Assembly: GCA_022800315.1 (NCBI GenBank)
Contig: JAAWQC010000004.1
Span: 31,057 to 95,056 of the forward strand
Length of the DNA: 64,000 nucleotides
Source of the DNA: Clostridiales bacterium
GTDB taxonomy: Bacteria > Bacillota > Clostridia > Oscillospirales > Acutalibacteraceae
Direction: 5' to 3'
The position numbers and the translations under genes were made by a program. Positions 38,695 through 48,846 of this stretch are shown here, in pieces; positions within the stretch are counted from its first letter, which is position 1, and the number at the start of each line of letters is the position of its first letter. The notes beneath the pieces were generated by a model. The model saw only the letters and a program-made list of their open reading frames with translations. It did not search any database and had not been told where the DNA came from.

Positions 38695-40179
38695 ATGTCA
38701 CTGATTCAGGTTTCCCATCTGACCTTTCAATACGATGGCGGCAGCGAACGGATCTTCGACGACGTCTCCTTCCAGCTCGATACCGACTGGAAGCTGGGCT
38801 TCACCGGGCGCAACGGGCGCGGAAAAACCACTTTTTTTAAGCTGCTGATGGGAGAATACGAATATCGGGGCACCCTTTCCGCCTCGGTGAAGTTCGCCTA
38901 TTTCCCCTATGAGGTAACCGATCGGGAGGACACCGCCCTCCAGGTGGCGGAAACGGCGGCGGGCGGACGCGCCGAACCCTGGGAAGTCCTGCGGGAGCTC
39001 ACCCTGCTTCAGGTTCCCGACGAGGCGCTGTACCGGCCTTTTTCCACCCTGAGCCAGGGGGAGCAGACCAAGGTGCTGCTGGCGGCGCTGTTCCTGGGCG
39101 AAAACCGGTTCCTGCTCATCGACGAGCCGACCAATCATCTGGACGCTGAGGCCCGCCGGGTAGTCAGCGCGTACCTCCATCGAAAGAAGGGGTTCATTCT
39201 CATCTCCCACGACCGCGTCTTTCTCGACAGCTGTATCGACCATATCCTGTCCATCAACCGCGCGAATATCGAGATTCAGAAGGGAAATTTCTCCACCTGG
39301 AAGGAAAACCGGGATCGTCAGGACCAGTTCGAACTGGCGCAGGACGAAAAGCTTCGGGGGCAGATCGGCCGCCTGACCGAAGCAGCCCGGCGGACCGAAG
39401 GCTGGTCGGATAAGACCGAACAGGGCAAATTTGCCACCCGCAACGCGGGCCTGCGTCCCGACCGGGGTTATATCGGCCATAAAGCCGCGAAAATGATGAA
39501 GCGGTCCAAATCCATCGAGGCGCGGCGGGAAAAGGCGGTGGAGGAAAAATCCGTCCTTCTGCAAAACCGGGAAACCGTCGAACGCTTGTTTCTGCGCCCT
39601 TTGGTCTATCACAGCGGACGGTTGGCGGAGGCGGAAAATCTCACGCTGGCCTATGGTGAGCGGACGGTATGCGGTCCGCTGCGCTTCACCATTGAACAGG
39701 GGGACAGGATTGCCCTCATCGGGAAAAACGGCAGCGGCAAATCCAGTCTGCTGAAACTGATCGCGGGCGAACCAATCGCCCACAGGGGTGCCCTCCGGCT
39801 GGGCAGCGGACTCCTTCTTTCCACCGTACCGCAGGACGCCTCCGGGCTGTCCGGCAGCCTGAAAGCCTACGCCGCCGAGCACCGGCTGGACGAAACCCTG
39901 TTTCTCTCCCTTCTGCGCAAGCTGGATTTTTCCCGTCAGCAGTTCACCTGTGATATGGAGGATTTCAGCGCCGGGCAGAAAAAGAAGGTCCTGTTGGCCC
40001 GCAGCCTGTGCGAACCGGCCCATCTCTACCTGTGGGACGAGCCGCTCAATTATGTGGACGTACTGTCCCGCCTGCAGATTGAGGAATTGCTGAAAAGCAG
40101 CGGCCCCACCCTGCTGTTTGTGGAGCACGATGCGGCGTTTGTGGAAGCGGTGGCTACGAAAAAAATGGTATTGGACTAG
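38695..40179 (+). CDS. Lsa-family ABC-F antibiotic-resistance/ribosome-protection protein
   Basis: MSLIQVSHLTFQYDGGSERIFDDVSFQLDTDWKLGFTGRNGRGKTTFFKLLMGEYEY; LSQGEQTKVLLAALFLGENRFLLIDEPTNHLD; FSAGQKKKVLLARSLCEPAHLYLWDEPLNYVD. Confidence 0.9.
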   Translation: MSLIQVSHLTFQYDGGSERIFDDVSFQLDTDWKLGFTGRNGRGKTTFFKLLMGEYEYRGTLSASVKFAYFPYEVTDREDTALQVAETAAGGRAEPWEVLRELTLLQVPDEALYRPFSTLSQGEQTKVLLAALFLGENRFLLIDEPTNHLDAEARRVVSAYLHRKKGFILISHDRVFLDSCIDHILSINRANIEIQKGNFSTWKENRDRQDQFELAQDEKLRGQIGRLTEAARRTEGWSDKTEQGKFATRNAGLRPDRGYIGHKAAKMMKRSKSIEARREKAVEEKSVLLQNRETVERLFLRPLVYHSGRLAEAENLTLAYGERTVCGPLRFTIEQGDRIALIGKNGSGKSSLLKLIAGEPIAHRGALRLGSGLLLSTVPQDASGLSGSLKAYAAEHRLDETLFLSLLRKLDFSRQQFTCDMEDFSAGQKKKVLLARSLCEPAHLYLWDEPLNYVDVLSRLQIEELLKSSGPTLLFVEHDAAFVEAVATKKMVLD

Positions 40180-40259
40180 AAAGAAAAGATCGACAATGTG
40201 TCCAGATGATTGATAGGAAACAGGGCTGTTAAAATGGATAAACCGTAGCCACGGAATAC

Positions 40260-40297
40260 AAGGCCCCCGGCGGAGATTTCCGCCGGGGGCCTTGTAT
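40260..40297. terminator. Terminator between convergent ABC-F and ileS
   Basis: AAGGCCCCCGGCGGA-GATT-TCCGCCGGGGGCCTT. Confidence 0.85.
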
Positions 40298-40311
40298 TCG
40301 TTTGCAGGGGT

Positions 40312-43300
40312 TCAGCCGGTCACTTCGACGCCCAGTTCTACCTGTTCGCCGTTGATGGACCATTCCTTGGCATATCCGCCCATGGCATCCAGCTCCAGCC
40401 GATCGGCCAGCACGTCGCCGCAGATGGCCTTTCCGTTTCGGGTGAGGATCTCCCGGATCCGTTCGTTGCCGCGGGCGTACACCGTGATGTGGTCGGTGAC
40501 CTGGAAATCTGCCTCCTTGCGCATGGTCTGCAGCTTGCTCGTCAGCTCCCGGACGAAGCCCTCCTCCAAGAGCGCGGGTGTGATGGCGGTATCCAGCGCG
40601 ACGGTGATGGCGCCTTCGGTCTGGATGGCGAAGCCCTCCGCGGGCAGCACTGCGATCAGCAGGTCCTCCTCCTCCAGCTTCACCTCTCCGCCGGGCAGGG
40701 AAAGGGTCAGTACACCGGCGGTATCCAGCTCCCGCTTGGCGGCGGAGCCGTCCAGCGCGGCCAGGGCGGGACCGATCTCACCCAGCTGCCTGCCGTATTT
40801 CGGTCCCACCGTCTTCAGCTGGGGCTTGAAGGAATAGGTCATGAAACGGGAGGCGTCGGCGGTGAAGCGGACCTCCTTCACATTCAGCTCGTCGGCGATA
40901 ATGGCCGTGTAGGTTTCGTCGAGATGCCGCTCGGAGCGAACATACAGCACCGACAGTGGCTGGCGGTTCTTGATGGCCGCCGCGTTGCGGGCGGCGCGGG
41001 CCAGGGTCACAACCTCCAGCACCAGCTCCATATCCTCTTCCAGCGCCGGGTCGATACGGGCTTCCTCTGCCGTGGGGAAGTCGCACAGATGCACACTTTC
41101 AGGCGCGCCGGCATCCACACGGCACACCAGGTTGCGGTAGATGGACTCCGACATAAAGGGAATCAGAGGGGCGGATATCTTCGCCAGGGTGACCAGCGCG
41201 GTATACAGGGTCATATAGGCGTTTACCTTGTCCGTCTCCATCCCCGGAGCCCAGAAGCGCTCACGGCTGCGGCGTACGTACCAGTTGCTCATGTCGTCCA
41301 CGAACGCCTGAAGGACGCGGGCCGTCTCAGGAATGCGGTAGTTCGCCAGATGGTCGTCCACCTGCTTCACCGTCGTGTTCAGGCGGGAGAGCAGCCATCG
41401 GTCCATCACCGGCAGCGCGGCGCCGTCCAGCGTATAGCGGGTGGGGTCGAACCCGTCGATATTGGCGTACAGTACGAAGAAGGCGTAAACGTTCCACAGG
41501 GTGCCCATAAACTTGCGCTGTCCCTCGATCACCGCCTTGCCGTGGAAACGGTTGGGCAGCCACGGGGCGGAATTGCTGTAGAAATACCAGCGGATGGCGT
41601 CGGCGCCATAGGTGGTCAGCGCCTCCATGGGATCGACCGAGTTACCCTTCGACTTGGACATTTTCTGCCCGTTTTCGTCCTGCACATGGCCGAGGACGAT
41701 GACGTTTTTATAGGGCGCCTGATTGAACACCAGGGTGGAGATGGCCAGCAGAGAATAGAACCAGCCACGGGTCTGGTCCACTGCCTCGGAGATGAAGTCG
41801 GCGGGGAACTGCTGCTCGAACAGTTCCTTGTTTTCAAAGGGATAGTGGTGCTGGGCAAAGGGCATGGCTCCCGAGTCGAACCAGCAGTCGATGACCTCAG
41901 GCACCCGCTTCATCTCCCCGCCGCATTGGGGGCAGATCAGATGCACGGCGTCGATGTAGGGACGGTGCAGTTCGATGTCGGCGGGACAGTCGGGGGACAT
42001 CGACCGCAGTTCCTCGATGCTGCCCACCGCGTGGCGGTGACCGCAGGAGCATTCCCAGATGTTCAGCGGGGTGCCCCAATACCGGTTGCGGCTGATGCCC
42101 CAGTCCTGTACATTCTCCAGCCAGTCGCCGAAGCGGCCCTTGCCGATGCTCTCGGGAATCCAGTTGACCGTGTTGTTGTTGCGGATCAGGTCGTCCTTCA
42201 CCGCCGTCATGCGGATGAACCACGACTCCCGCGCGTAGTACAGCAGCGGAGTGTCGCAGCGCCAGCAGAAGGGGTAGCTGTGCTCGAAGGCGGGCGCGCT
42301 GAACAGCAGGCCCCGCTCCTTGAGGTCGGCCAGCACCAGCGGGTCGGCGTCCTTGACAAAGGTGCCCTCCCACGGGGTTTCGGCGGTCATCTCGCCCTTG
42401 GCATCCACCAGCTGGACAAAGGGCAGGTCGTACCGCCGTCCCACGTTGGCGTCGTCTTCACCGAAGGCCGGCGCAATATGGACCACGCCGGTACCGTCGG
42501 TCAGAGTGACATAGGTATCGCAGGTGACGTAATAGCAGGGCTTGTCGGGGTGAGCGAACTCGAACAGCGGCTCGTACTCCATCCTCTCCATCTCCCGGCC
42601 CTGGCGGGAATCCAGCACTTCGTAACCTTCGGGCAGCACGGTGGAAGCCAGCGCCTCGGCGAGATAATAAATATAGTCTTCCGATTTTACCCGGACGTAG
42701 GTTTCGTCCGGATTGACGCACAGCGCCACGTTGGAGGGCAGGGTCCACGGGGTGGTGGTCCACGCCAGGATGTAAGCGTCCTCCCCCTTCACCTTGAAGC
42801 GGGCGATGGCAGAGCGCTCCTTGACATCCTTGTACCCCTGGGCCACCTCGTGGCTGGACAGGGGAGTGCCGCAGCGGGGGCAGTAGGGCACGATTTTAAA
42901 GCCTTTGTACAGCAGGCCCTTTTCCCAGATCTGCTTGAGAGCCCACCACTCCGACTCGATATAGTCGTTTTCACAGGTTACATAGGGGTGGTCCATGTCG
43001 GCCCAGAAACCGACCTTGCCCGAAAAATCTTCCCACATGCCCTTGTATTTCCACACGCTCTCCCGGCATTTACGGATGAAAGGCTCCACACCGTAGTGCT
43101 CAATCTGTTCCTTGCCGTCGAGGCCCAGCGCCTTTTCCACCTCCAGCTCCACCGGAAGGCCGTGGGTATCCCAGCCCGCCTTGCGGGGGACCATGGCTCC
43201 CTTCATGGCGTGATAACGGGGGATCATATCCTTGATCACGCGGGTGAGCACATGACCGATATGGGGTTTGCCGTTGGCCGTCGGCGGCCCGTCATAGAAG

Positions 43301-43425
43301 GTGTAGGTCTCCCCTTCCTTCCGCTCGTCGATGCTCTTTTCAAAGATACGGCGCTCCCGCCAGAAATCCTCGACCTCTTTTTCCCGCTCCACAAAATTCA
43401 GTTGTGTGGACACCTCGTCAAACAT
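40312..43425 (-). CDS. ileS: Isoleucyl-tRNA synthetase
   Basis: FYDGPPTANGKPHIGHVLTRVIKDMIPRYHAMKG (HIGH), KMSKSKGNSVDPMEAL (KMSKS); class Ia Ile type. Confidence 0.97.
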   Translation of the reverse strand: MFDEVSTQLNFVEREKEVEDFWRERRIFEKSIDERKEGETYTFYDGPPTANGKPHIGHVLTRVIKDMIPRYHAMKGAMVPRKAGWDTHGLPVELEVEKALGLDGKEQIEHYGVEPFIRKCRESVWKYKGMWEDFSGKVGFWADMDHPYVTCENDYIESEWWALKQIWEKGLLYKGFKIVPYCPRCGTPLSSHEVAQGYKDVKERSAIARFKVKGEDAYILAWTTTPWTLPSNVALCVNPDETYVRVKSEDYIYYLAEALASTVLPEGYEVLDSRQGREMERMEYEPLFEFAHPDKPCYYVTCDTYVTLTDGTGVVHIAPAFGEDDANVGRRYDLPFVQLVDAKGEMTAETPWEGTFVKDADPLVLADLKERGLLFSAPAFEHSYPFCWRCDTPLLYYARESWFIRMTAVKDDLIRNNNTVNWIPESIGKGRFGDWLENVQDWGISRNRYWGTPLNIWECSCGHRHAVGSIEELRSMSPDCPADIELHRPYIDAVHLICPQCGGEMKRVPEVIDCWFDSGAMPFAQHHYPFENKELFEQQFPADFISEAVDQTRGWFYSLLAISTLVFNQAPYKNVIVLGHVQDENGQKMSKSKGNSVDPMEALTTYGADAIRWYFYSNSAPWLPNRFHGKAVIEGQRKFMGTLWNVYAFFVLYANIDGFDPTRYTLDGAALPVMDRWLLSRLNTTVKQVDDHLANYRIPETARVLQAFVDDMSNWYVRRSRERFWAPGMETDKVNAYMTLYTALVTLAKISAPLIPFMSESIYRNLVCRVDAGAPESVHLCDFPTAEEARIDPALEEDMELVLEVVTLARAARNAAAIKNRQPLSVLYVRSERHLDETYTAIIADELNVKEVRFTADASRFMTYSFKPQLKTVGPKYGRQLGEIGPALAALDGSAAKRELDTAGVLTLSLPGGEVKLEEEDLLIAVLPAEGFAIQTEGAITVALDTAITPALLEEGFVRELTSKLQTMRKEADFQVTDHITVYARGNERIREILTRNGKAICGDVLADRLELDAMGGYAKEWSINGEQVELGVEVTG

Positions 43426-43456
43426 GGTGACGCCTCCATTCTTTTTGCCTTATAAA

Positions 43457-43704
43457 ACAAAAAATCCCCGCCCCGAACGGGACGAAGATCCACTTCGCTC
43501 AACCACCCAACTCGTCATACCAGCATATGCGTTCCCGATAACGGCGGAAAACCGGCACGGCCTACTTCGTCCTGTTCAGCCTGCAACTCAGGAGGGATAT
43601 CCGAAGGCCGCTAGTCCCGCCGGGCTTCCACCCTCTCCGGCTCGCTGTGCGTTTCACGGCAATCGACTGTCTCCATCAATGTCTTTGCATGGATATCTTC
43701 AGTT
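43457..43704 (-). ncRNA. T-box leader of ileS
   Basis: Minus strand GACGAGTTGGGTGGTTGAGCGAAG...ATCTTCGTCCCGTTCGGGGCGGGGATTTTTT (T-box core GGGTGGT plus terminator), AGTA-containing stem region, located between promoter and ileS. Confidence 0.85.
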
Positions 43705-43710
43705 TTTCTT

Positions 43711-43739
43711 ACTATAACACCGATCCGGGCCGCTGTCAA
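43711..43739 (-). promoter_or_regulatory. Promoter of ileS T-box transcript
   Basis: Minus strand TTGACA - 17 nt - TATAGT. Confidence 0.85.
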
Positions 43740-43745
43740 ATACCT

Positions 43746-43955
43746 TTATCGGGCCTCCTCCCGATCTTTCGGCGCCGGCACGGAGGTGCCGCTTTCCGGT
43801 TTTCCTTTCGAACAGGCGGTACAGTGACCGCAGGAAGCGCAGCGGTCACAGTTCCCTTTGTGTTTTACCGCCCGCCAGATGGTGACGCCGATCACAGCCG
43901 CCAGTGACACACAGATCAGGATGGTAGCGCCATGGTCCATTAAAAACGCGATCAC
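43746..43955 (-). CDS. FeoB-associated Cys-rich membrane protein
   Basis: One N-terminal TM then CDRCASCGHCTACSKGK. Confidence 0.8.
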   Translation of the reverse strand: MIAFLMDHGATILICVSLAAVIGVTIWRAVKHKGNCDRCASCGHCTACSKGKPESGTSVPAPKDREEAR

Positions 43956-43984
43956 AGATTTCTTCCTTTCAGACGTCGATTTTA

Positions 43985-44039
43985 TTAGCCAAAGCTAACC
44001 CTCTGCCATCAGTGTAGCCCGCTGCCAGCAATCTGTCAA
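43985..44039 (-). promoter_or_regulatory. Promoter and DtxR-like operator of the FeoB-associated gene
   Basis: Minus strand TTGACA-17-TACACT (44011-44039), followed by TTAGC-TTTG-GCTAA dyad (43985-43998). Confidence 0.6.
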
Positions 44040-44072
44040 GGGGCCGCCCCGGCGGGCAGCCCCCTGTCAATG

Positions 44073-45056
44073 TCAGGCGGCGGCTTTATCGGTGACGGGA
44101 GCCAGCGTTATGGTCGGCGCCGTCGGCTGTGGCAGATAGTCCTGCAGGGTCTCCCAGGCGACCTGCTGAAGCCTGCCGGCGATTTCCGCCCCGCGGTCTC
44201 CGTACTTTTTCAGCTCGTTACCGGCCAGCGAATAATCCGCCCCCTCCGCGCTCTCCCCGAACAGAGTGGAATACAGGGTGCACGCGGTCAGATAGCCGCC
44301 CAGCATGTTGGGATGCAGCTGATCCCCCTGATAAAAACGCAGGAGGGGATCCCGCTCGTTCGCCGTTACCCATGCGGGCCCGCTGGGCATGATCGGCGCC
44401 TGAATATCCCGCGATACCTGCAGGTAGGCGCCGGTCAGCTCATCCTGCCGCCAGGCCTGCGCGATTCCGTTCTCATCGCTGCTGCGGCTGGTGATATACA
44501 GCACCGGCACAGCGCCGCCAAGCGAGACGGCATCGGCAAAAAGCCCGGCGTATTTCCGAAAGTTATCGTAGTCAGCTACCGGCGGCAGGCCGTGCTCCTG
44601 CAGGATGACGTAGTCGTAGCGATGCTCCTGGAAATAGCGGGGGGACAGCCTGTTCCAGTGCATCTCCAGGGTATAATCGGGGTAGGCCAGCAATTCACAC
44701 CAGACGCTTTTCCCCTTGCTGCGCGCAATGGCCTCGAGCTGTTCGGGCAGCTTGGGCTCATAGGTCAGGCTGTTGCCGATAAACAGGATTTTCACCGTAT
44801 CGGGCGAAAGGGACGGCTGCGTTGTTTTTGTTGTTGGCGTGGTTGTCGCGGCCGGTTTTTTTGAGGTAGTCGCCGCGGCTGTGCCGTCTGTTGTCGGTTC
44901 CGCCGACGTGTCGGTGTCCGCAGCGGAGGAAGAGGCAGTGACTTCCGATTGGTCCGGTATCCCGCCCTCGATGTTCGATACCTCGCAGGAACACAACCCG
45001 AATACCGCCAGCAGGCAGGACAGGAGGATTGACGCCGCTTTTTTCACATCTCTCAC
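44073..45056 (-). CDS. SGNH-like (DUF4886-type) lipoprotein
   Basis: Lipobox LLAVFGLCSC; Ser/Thr-rich linker; VKILFIGNSLTYEPKLPEQLEAIA; DQLHPNMLGGYL. Confidence 0.78.
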   Translation of the reverse strand: MRDVKKAASILLSCLLAVFGLCSCEVSNIEGGIPDQSEVTASSSAADTDTSAEPTTDGTAAATTSKKPAATTTPTTKTTQPSLSPDTVKILFIGNSLTYEPKLPEQLEAIARSKGKSVWCELLAYPDYTLEMHWNRLSPRYFQEHRYDYVILQEHGLPPVADYDNFRKYAGLFADAVSLGGAVPVLYITSRSSDENGIAQAWRQDELTGAYLQVSRDIQAPIMPSGPAWVTANERDPLLRFYQGDQLHPNMLGGYLTACTLYSTLFGESAEGADYSLAGNELKKYGDRGAEIAGRLQQVAWETLQDYLPQPTAPTITLAPVTDKAAA

Positions 45057-45214
45057 TCTTTCGTTCTTTTTTTACAGTATACCGTAAAGAACTTTTTCGG
45101 ATATTCCGCAGGTGATTAATCCCTCGTATGAACATTGTATTGTTCCATAAAACCGCTGAATCGGTGCGAAAACAGGCGGTGCCTATTGAGGCGCCGCCTG
45201 TTTTCTGTTCCTGT

Positions 45215-45982
45215 TCAGTTTTTGACCCAATATCGGCTGCAGTCCCGGGTGCGGTCGAGGAATCCATACTCGATCAGGTAGCGGCGCAGGGTGACATAAT
45301 CGTCGTAAATTTCACCCAATATGCCATTGACCTCTTTTTCGCTGTATTCGCGTCCAGCCTCAAACTCCTCGGATATGCGGTTCAGGATGACCAGCTTTTT
45401 CTTCTGCTTGGGTGGAAAATGGGTCAGCCGCAGGGGTGCCAGGCTGTCAAAGGCATTGTGCAGGATGCGGTCCCGCTCCGGCGGAGTGACGATATAGCGG
45501 TCGTCCACCATGCGGGCGCCGGCGTGCACCGGCATCAGCTCATCCTCCGCCGGCTGGCGGCCTTCGGCGGCCAGCTCATATACCGCCAGATACATCCGCG
45601 CCTGTTTTTCCTTTTCGCGGAACATGAATTTCTGATGGCGGACGGTGGAGGGGCTTACCTCCAGCTGCTCGGCTATCTCTTTGTCGGACAGGCCGTCATG
45701 CATCAGGCGCAGCAGGGTTTTCTGATGATCGGTAAAGGCCGCGTATTTGCTGTCGGAGGACAGCAGCGCCTCCAGCCGGCTGCCGTGTTCCCGCTCCCGG
45801 TGCAGGCGGACCGCCCGGCAGGCCTCAAAATATCGGCCGTCCAGCAGATAAACCTCTCCCTTTTCAAATACTGCGCCGCAGTCGGAGCAGATATAGCGCC
45901 CCGTCTCGTCATCACAGGTATATCCGTTTTTAATCGCGTCGATAGCGGCATTCCGCTCTGTCGTATGGTTTGTGGCTTTCAT
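45215..45982 (-). CDS. DUF2087 domain protein with LuxR-like HTH
   Basis: HQKTLLRLMHDGLSDKEIAEQLEVSPSTVRHQKFMFREKEKQ; FPPKQKKKLVILNRISEEFEAGREYSEKEVNGILGEIYDDYVTLRRYLIEYGFLDR. Confidence 0.85.
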   Translation of the reverse strand: MKATNHTTERNAAIDAIKNGYTCDDETGRYICSDCGAVFEKGEVYLLDGRYFEACRAVRLHREREHGSRLEALLSSDSKYAAFTDHQKTLLRLMHDGLSDKEIAEQLEVSPSTVRHQKFMFREKEKQARMYLAVYELAAEGRQPAEDELMPVHAGARMVDDRYIVTPPERDRILHNAFDSLAPLRLTHFPPKQKKKLVILNRISEEFEAGREYSEKEVNGILGEIYDDYVTLRRYLIEYGFLDRTRDCSRYWVKN

Positions 45983-46182
45983 GCATTCATCTCCTTCGAA
46001 TAAACACATTCTACAGTCATTTATAATATATGTCAACACTGTTTTAAAAATACCTATGCAATAATAAACATATTGTAAATTTGTTTGCTCAACACGCTGA
46101 CGGCGAGTAAGTTGATCCATGATTGGCGAAACGGCGGAGCCGCAAGGCTCCGCCGTTTCAAGAATCGGTATTGATTTTCCGC

Positions 46183-48846
46183 TTACAGGCACTGCGCCAG
46201 CACTTTACAGAGCTGGTCGGCATCCAGCGGCTTACTGACATGGGCGTTCATTCCCGCAGCCAGCGCCGCCGCGATATCGTCGCTGAAGGCGTTCGCCGTG
46301 GTAGCGACGATCGGTATGGTGGATGCCAGCGGATGGCTGGACCTCCGGATCTGTCGGGCTGCCTCATACCCGTCCATTACCGGCATCTGAATGTCCATCA
46401 GAATAGCGTCGAATTCGCCGGGATCAGAAATCAGGAACCGCTCAACCGCTTCTCTGCCGTTGACGGCGCAGACCACCTCCGCCCCGTTCATAGAAAGCAG
46501 CTCCTGGGCCACTTCCCGGTTCAGCTCATTATCCTCCGCCATCAGCAGTCGTTTGCCCGCCAGCGGTTTGCCATCTTCAGGGGAAACGACGGCAAGGGCC
46601 CTTCCCTTTTGTTCAAGAGCGGATTTAATCGCTGTATAAATCGACGTACGATACAAGGGCTTCGGGAGGAAGCCGTTGACACCGGCAGCCAGTGCTTCCT
46701 CCTCGATGGCGGAGCAATCGTAGGACGAAATCATAACGATGGGGATATCCGGCCCCACACAGGCGCGGATGCGGCGCGTCGCCTCGATGCCGTCCATATC
46801 GGGCATTTTCCAGTCGATGAGGCAAAAATCGAAGTCCTCGCCTGTCCGGTGAGTGTCGGCGACACGTGCCACCGCCTCTTTGCCGGACAGGACCCATTCG
46901 GTTCCAATTTTGATTTTCTCCAGCAGCAGGGCGGTCTGTTCACAAACGGCCTGTTCATCGTCCACCACCAGAGCGCGAAGGGCCTGCCGGCCAAAATCTG
47001 GCGCCGGTTCCTCCTCTCCCTTTTCAAAGGGTAAATCAACGATGCAGGTGGTACCCACCCCCGGTTCGCTCTGAATTTCGATTCGGCCGCTCATCAACGT
47101 CACCAGATTTTTGGTGATGGACATCCCTAGGCCGGTTCCGCCGAAGCGGCCCGCAATGGTTGCGTCCGCCTGCTCAAAGGGCTTGAATATCTTGTCGAGC
47201 GCTTCCGGCTTCATACCGATACCAGTATCCGAGAGCACGAAACGCAGGGTATCCAGCGCCCCTCTGGTGATGATACGGGAGACTTTCAGCGATATTTTGC
47301 CGCCGGAACCGGTAAATTTAACCGCGTTGGAACTCAGATTGAGCAGTATCTGATTCAGACGCAGCGCGTCGCCCCGGAACAGGGTATGCTCACCGAACCC
47401 TTCCATAGTTTCCTCAAACTCGATCCCCTTGGCTTTCGCCTGCGGATATACGGTAGAGACGAAACTGTTGACTACCTCGAAAATATCGAAAGGCTCGTTC
47501 TGCAGCAGCAGCTTGTTGCTTTCTATTTTGGACATATCCAGGATGTCGTTGACTAGCATGAGCAGGTGCTTGGAAGAAAAGTTGATTTTAGTCAGGCAGT
47601 CTCCCACCTTGACGGCATTGTCAATGGAAGCGCCCGCGATGGTGGTCATGCCGATGATGGCATTGAGAGGTGTGCGTATTTCGTGGCTCATGCGAGAGAG
47701 GAAATCGCTTTTAGCCCTGTTGGCCTTCTCCGCGTTCAGCATGGCGTCCCGCAGGGCCTGCTGGGATCGCAATTCATCGGTACGATCGGTGAAGACCACG
47801 ATACGCTGGGCGGTTTTCCCGCCGATGGTCTGATAAATACGCACCGAAAGAAAACGCTCCGCACCGGCTGGGGTGGTATAGGAGGCCACCTTCTCATAGG
47901 GGAAGGCCAGCTGCGGGTCCCGCAGGGATGTCTGTATGTCTTTCCTGTCCTGCGCCTCAAATCCGCTGTATATCGCCGCCGCGTCGGCCTCGTCATCCGG
48001 TATTCCCAGCACCCGCGGTATATTCAGCGCTGCGTAGCGGATAGAACCGTCCGCCGCGTCGCAGATGACATAGGCGTCATCGATACTCAGCGACAGGCTG
48101 TCGAACAGCTCGTTGCGGTAGATCAGCTCCCTCCTCTGCCGATGGAGTACGTATTGTGTCAGCAGAAGCCCGCCGATCATGAGGCTCATCAGCACCATCG
48201 AACCAATCAGGGTATACCTGCGCAGCGCATCCGCCGTATTGCTGTAATTGACTTTTCGCTCCTGCGCCACCACCCTGATGCGAACGGCATCCTCCGTCGC
48301 CTGCGTATACAGCGGATAGAGATACCGCACTTCATATTCCTCGATCAGCTCCGATGTCGAATCCTCCAGAGCGGCATACGCCAGATAACGATTCTGCTCG
48401 TCCCCCAGTCGGTTGAGCGTTGTTTCCAGTTTTTCCACATCCGCCGATGGTCCCAGATACAGCTCCCGAATGCGGCCAAGCGATACGTCTGACTGCTGGT
48501 ACAGCGCCCCCAGCGCCTCTTCGACAATCGCCGCATCCTCCGGGCTGTTGTGGGTCAGCAGCCGTTCGGTGTGGATTTTCATCTCGGAGACGAATTGCCG
48601 TACGTTTCCCGTCTCGATCACCACCTCAAAGGGATGGTTCAAAATGATGTCAGTCTGTTCCGCCAGCTTATTGGAGCTGTAGAGGGTAACAGCCAGATAG
48701 ATCAGCATCAGCAGGATCAGCAGGGTAGTGCTGACAATGCTCAGTCTGGTCGCGGTTATTTTGGACCGAATGGTGACACTACGATTCCGTTTCTGCATTC
48801 CCGTTCTTCTTTCTGCTGTAAATTTCACAAGCGGCCGGCCATTCAA
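46183..48846 (-). CDS. Hybrid sensor histidine kinase with two receiver domains
   Basis: MSHEIRTPLNAIIGM; FGGTGLGMSITKNLV; two REC modules (FCLIDWKMPDMDG; ILMDIQMPVMDG). Confidence 0.93.
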   Translation of the reverse strand: MNGRPLVKFTAERRTGMQKRNRSVTIRSKITATRLSIVSTTLLILLMLIYLAVTLYSSNKLAEQTDIILNHPFEVVIETGNVRQFVSEMKIHTERLLTHNSPEDAAIVEEALGALYQQSDVSLGRIRELYLGPSADVEKLETTLNRLGDEQNRYLAYAALEDSTSELIEEYEVRYLYPLYTQATEDAVRIRVVAQERKVNYSNTADALRRYTLIGSMVLMSLMIGGLLLTQYVLHRQRRELIYRNELFDSLSLSIDDAYVICDAADGSIRYAALNIPRVLGIPDDEADAAAIYSGFEAQDRKDIQTSLRDPQLAFPYEKVASYTTPAGAERFLSVRIYQTIGGKTAQRIVVFTDRTDELRSQQALRDAMLNAEKANRAKSDFLSRMSHEIRTPLNAIIGMTTIAGASIDNAVKVGDCLTKINFSSKHLLMLVNDILDMSKIESNKLLLQNEPFDIFEVVNSFVSTVYPQAKAKGIEFEETMEGFGEHTLFRGDALRLNQILLNLSSNAVKFTGSGGKISLKVSRIITRGALDTLRFVLSDTGIGMKPEALDKIFKPFEQADATIAGRFGGTGLGMSITKNLVTLMSGRIEIQSEPGVGTTCIVDLPFEKGEEEPAPDFGRQALRALVVDDEQAVCEQTALLLEKIKIGTEWVLSGKEAVARVADTHRTGEDFDFCLIDWKMPDMDGIEATRRIRACVGPDIPIVMISSYDCSAIEEEALAAGVNGFLPKPLYRTSIYTAIKSALEQKGRALAVVSPEDGKPLAGKRLLMAEDNELNREVAQELLSMNGAEVVCAVNGREAVERFLISDPGEFDAILMDIQMPVMDGYEAARQIRRSSHPLASTIPIVATTANAFSDDIAAALAAGMNAHVSKPLDADQLCKVLAQCL

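Noticed and set aside
38698-40128. 476-aa minus-strand ORF opposite the Lsa-type ABC-F gene
   Set aside because: Shadow ORF without motifs; the plus strand encodes a complete two-NBD ABC-F protein.
40489-43455. 988-aa plus-strand ORF opposite ileS
   Set aside because: Shadow of the ileS codon structure; no recognised domain and no SD; ileS is unambiguous.
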